DNA of 45,000 bases. Source: Branchiostoma floridae. Lineage: Eukaryota; Chordata; Leptocardii; Amphioxiformes; Branchiostomatidae. The notes under the pieces are model-generated. The model was not told the origin of the DNA. It saw nothing but the letters and a program-made list of their open reading frames with translations, and made no database searches. The position numbers and the translations under genes are program-made. Each line of letters begins with the position of its first letter. Position 1 is the stretch's first letter. Positions 42,344 through 45,000 of the stretch are shown here, piece after piece. The stretch spans positions 1,913,917 to 1,958,916 of the forward strand of contig NC_049983.1 in assembly GCF_000003815.2 (NCBI RefSeq), read 5' to 3'.

Positions 42344-42548
42344 CTCTGGTGGCTGGCACCATACAGCACCACGTCGTTCCCGTACCAGGACTGCTCAGTT
42401 GCGTAACTGAACAACGTCCCGCTGACCGCCCAGTCAGTGCGCATGTGCAGGCAGAGGGTGAATGCTGTCATCCCGGAAAACATCACCGGATGGAGCTGGA
42501 CAAAGTTCTCTACTGACTCCGGGCCTGGGATGTGCATTGCTCTTAAAC
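42344..42548 (-). CDS. Pentraxin domain, first exon
   Basis: Minus-strand exon with acceptor TTGTACCCAG (phase 1) and donor AG|GTTATT (phase 2). It reads G-L-R-A-M-H-I-P-G-P-E-S-V-E-N-F-V-Q-L, T-A-F-T-L-C-L-H-M-R-T-D and T-L-F-S-Y-A-T, then N-D-V-V-L-Y-G. This is the start of a pentraxin jelly-roll (a 'F-T-L-C-x-H-x-R' strand carrying the first conserved Cys, then F-S-Y-A-T). Upstream exons, including the signal peptide, were not found up to 45 kb. Together with 41036-41312 and 40218-40383 it makes one whole pentraxin domain. Confidence 0.85.
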
Positions 42549-42587
42549 CTGGGTACAATTGAAATGATAAAAATAATAACATCATCA

Positions 42588-43602
42588 ACAATAACTAGAA
42601 AGGCCGACATTTGCTTTGTTACAAATGCAGCCTATTTCAACCTTACCCATTCCCACGCAACATTGGACTTTTACAAGTCATCCCTGCGCAAAATTGAACA
42701 TTTTAACTGTAAGTTATCCCCAAAGTGAATTGATTCCAGGTCAAAACAGAGCTTGCCCAATATGCCCCGGGCCCATATGGAAGAATATAATCTTCCACAG
42801 GAGCTTCTATGCATAACTAATTGGTTATAGGAATCGCGGCAGCTCCTATTTTTCCGAAAGTAAAAAAAAAAAAAAATATTCAGAAGTTTTTCATCATGAA
42901 ATTACACGAATCCATTCAGCAATTTCCATTACGATAACTAGGTCTAAGTACCGTTAAAATCTCCTTGCTTGTGATGTGGGTACATTTATTATCGCGGTGA
43001 CCTTTTTTTTCTTCAAGTAGGGCAGGTGCATGTACTGTGTAATAGGTGTGTTTTTTTCAAGCTGAAAATTTAAATCTTCTTCTTGTTTTGTAGGAGCAAT
43101 TACATAAACGGAGACGTCTCGAATTCTTAAAAGAATTTTACCACCCTGTCGCTTCATTTCTTGTCTGAAAAATCCCAGGACCAACAAGTTAACGTTATTT
43201 GGCTTTATCTAAATTAATATGTATTTCATTTTCCTTTCGTTGTTAAGTATATGCTCCTATATACCACTGTTTAATTGTTTTGCTTTGTATGCAATTAGCC
43301 ATCGGACGTAATCTTGTCTTAGTGTTATAATTTCTTGCTCGTAGCGTGCGAGACCCGGAGGATAAGAGTTTCTGCCTTGTTCGAGGGTTTCTTTTTGGAG
43401 GTCAGTGGTGATACTCTGGTACTGAGAGTGTTTTATTGGTCTCAGACTTTGGCAGTTTAAAGTTACTTACAATTTGAATGTACAAAGTTTCCGTCAAAAA
43501 AGAACAACAACACTGGAACTACCTACATTTGCTCGGGAAAAAATACATGCATTCTCGCCACTGTCAAACTTACCCGTACTCAAAACTAAACGCAAACTGT
43601 CC
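42588..43602. repeat. Uninterrupted paralogue of the CACTA target
   Basis: Matches 21656-21709 and then 26281-27180 with no transposon between: CCTATTTCA is followed directly by ACCTTACCCATTCCCACGCAACATTGG. It carries its own small insertions (42750-42830, 43090-43240). It lies next to the first pentraxin exon, so it is intronic or upstream of that gene. Confidence 0.85.
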
Positions 43603-43619
43603 GCGTTTTCCACCAAGTA

Positions 43620-43916
43620 AGATTTTTTTTGGCGACGCCTGATGGGCGAGCCTAATAGTATAGTGAGCGAACGTTTGCAAAGAATTCCAAAACGTCCACA
43701 GGAATGTCAGGAATGCCAAAGTCCGCGCGTGCGTAGTTGCATCGTGCCGGACTGAACCATTACCTCCACGGGTAAGCTTTCCAGTCGCAGGGCACCTACC
43801 GGTATAGACCTGTACGTGTGCACAGCAGTGTTTTGCGTATTCGCGCATGGCGATTTTTGACTGATCGCCGTGCAAAATTGAGAAAAGCCTAGGACTTCAG
43901 ACGTACCAGAATTGTA
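43620..43916. other. Non-coding stretch
   Basis: A short match (GGCGACGCCTGATGGGCGAGCCTAATAGT) to the repeat piece at about 13960. No gene. Confidence 0.5.
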
Positions 43917-44132
43917 TAAGATAAATAAATAATAAATAAATGATAAATAAATAAAAAATAACTAATACATAAAAAAATGAATAAATAATGAATAAATAAT
44001 GAATAAATAATGAATAAATAATGAATAAATAATGAATAATAATAAATGAATAATAAATGAATAATAAATGAATAATAAATGAATAATAAATAAATGATAG
44101 ATAAATGATAAATAAATGATAAATAAATAAAT
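43917..44132. repeat. AT-rich minisatellite, 11-bp units
   Basis: (ATAAATAATGA)n at about 43976-44035 changes to (TGAATAATAAA)n at about 44033-44095, flanked by looser AAAT/ATGATAAATA tracts. Confidence 0.9.
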
Positions 44133-44905
44133 GCTGGGTTAGTTCGTGGTCTGTACCCAGGAGTTTGGAACGTTTGGTGGCCTTCTTCACCCTTGATATC
44201 TCAAAAATCCAAACCGATGTGTGAAACAAGCATTGTTTGAGCTTAAATGATGTATAACATGTGCGGTAGCGATGTGATAGTTACCTTCTCCAATAACGTT
44301 ATATTTATGTGGGCGAAGCCAAACATTTAGTATTCTCTACAGATATTCCACCCGACCAATCAAAACTCAGAAAAAATGGAACCTGTAGCATGCAGTCCAC
44401 GTTTCCAGCTTTTTTATTGGCTAACATTCTGACTGTCTGGTGGATACGCCTGGGGTAAACCTATCAACGCACAGGTCACAAAATGGCACTCGGCAGCGCA
44501 GTATCACAAAAAGTAGGGGTATTGGACGTTGGGTAGAACCGGTTACGGGGCCGAAAAACGTTGAAAATGCAGCAAGTTCAGAGCATCTAATCGGCTAAAT
44601 AACAACAAAAAAATGCCCCCCAAAAATTATTCTAGTATTCTGTCCAAGTTTTAGTGAAATACCTTCGATTATAAGCGAGAAATAGCCACTGGAAGCTCGC
44701 GGGTTTTGCGGCCGGGGCCGTCCGGCCTCCCCCGCCGTGTGGAAAATCGCGGAGTTTCGGTGACGATGGAATGAACGAGATTGATAAATTTTCACACAAA
44801 AACGTTATCTTCAGAAAATTGGACCTTGGAATCTTGCAAATTCAACGGTGAACGGACGTGTTCAAGCAACGCAATACATTTGTATACCTGTTAAAACATG
44901 CGCGT
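44133..44905. other. Non-coding stretch
   Basis: Two inverted CCAAT-type boxes (GACCAATCAAAA at about 44355 and TTTATTGGCT at about 44413) and a GC-rich patch at 44690-44750. No coding frame was supported. Confidence 0.4.
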
Positions 44906-44909
44906 GAAA

Positions 44910-44985
44910 CATGTCGTTGCACTAGCTCGGTGGTATTATTCACGCGTGGTAAACCAACGCTCTGGGATCGAATCCGTGAACAGAT
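44910..44985 (+). mobile_element. tRNA-like SINE head at window edge
   Basis: An A-box-like TAGCTCGGTGGT (44923-44934) and a B-box-like GGGATCGAATCC (44964-44975) are separated by about 30 bp, as in RNA polymerase III promoters of tRNA-derived SINEs. The acceptor stem does not pair, so it is not a functional tRNA gene. Confidence 0.55.
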
Positions 44986-45000
44986 AATGTTTTTTAATTT

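Noticed and set aside
42104-42406. 100-codon plus-strand frame
   Set aside because: Made of MITE family A sequence running into the antisense of a pentraxin exon.
43897-44229. Tyrosine/isoleucine/phenylalanine-rich 110-codon frame
   Set aside because: Translation of the AT-rich minisatellite.
44910-44985. Functional tRNA gene
   Set aside because: A and B boxes are present but the acceptor stem does not pair; fits a SINE head.

Overview
The window looks like nuclear DNA from a cephalochordate (amphioxus, Branchiostoma-like). It has short phase-1 exons encoding shuffled extracellular modules (hevein-like, kringle, C-type lectin, pentraxin), a TRIM-type NHL relic, a GT31 glycosyltransferase, several APE-type LINEs, tRNA-derived SINEs, and a dense load of MITEs, CACTA-like transposons, microsatellites and homopolymers. 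The species assignment is inferred from gene style and repeats, not proven.

Layout. 1-3.5 kb (+): the 3' part of a mosaic lectin gene, with a hevein-like Cys-rich exon, a kringle exon and a two-exon C-type lectin domain (CTLD). 3.5-12.4 kb: no convincing coding sequence except a possible promoter/first exon at 9.4-9.5 kb; the rest is MITEs, a SINE, a LINE scrap, a CT/CA microsatellite and a diverged interspersed repeat. 12.4-13.5 kb (+): an intact beta-1,3-galactosyltransferase-like gene whose whole coding region is one exon. 14.9-18.0 kb (-): a LINE with an unbroken 999-codon endonuclease/reverse transcriptase frame. 19.2-20.5 kb (-): a TRIM-type NHL pseudogene, stopped twice and interrupted by a LINE tail with a (TGAA)n tract. 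21.7-26.3 kb: a 4.57-kb CACTA-type element flanked by TCA, holding a second 2.26-kb CACTA-like element and a 29-bp palindromic micro-insertion; an empty paralogous copy of its target lies at 42.6-43.6 kb. 27.5-29.2 kb: a tandemly duplicated repeat. 29.4-30.9 kb (-): a broken N-terminal region of a type II membrane protein, with NPxY-type tyrosine motif repeats and one transmembrane exon. 32.0-35.6 kb (-): a second LINE with a 2A-like motif near its N terminus and a one-base frameshift in the reverse transcriptase. 37.9-42.5 kb (-): a pentraxin plus CTLD gene in five exons. 43-45 kb: repeats and a SINE head.

Genes together. The two lectin genes are inverted paralogues: their CTLD exons share phases and much sequence, and they differ in the modules placed in front (hevein-like/kringle versus pentraxin). 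With the type II receptor relic and the NHL relic, this resembles a fast-evolving carbohydrate-recognition, innate-immunity-like neighbourhood being remodelled by transposons. The galactosyltransferase is an unrelated Golgi gene between repeats.

Best candidates for something undescribed: (i) the 29- and 32-bp palindromic insertions with perfect 8-bp target duplications; (ii) the nested CACTA pair with a directly visible empty site; (iii) the 2A-like LINE leader; (iv) the tandem NPxY tail. No CRISPR array, bacterial operon, rRNA or functional tRNA gene was seen.
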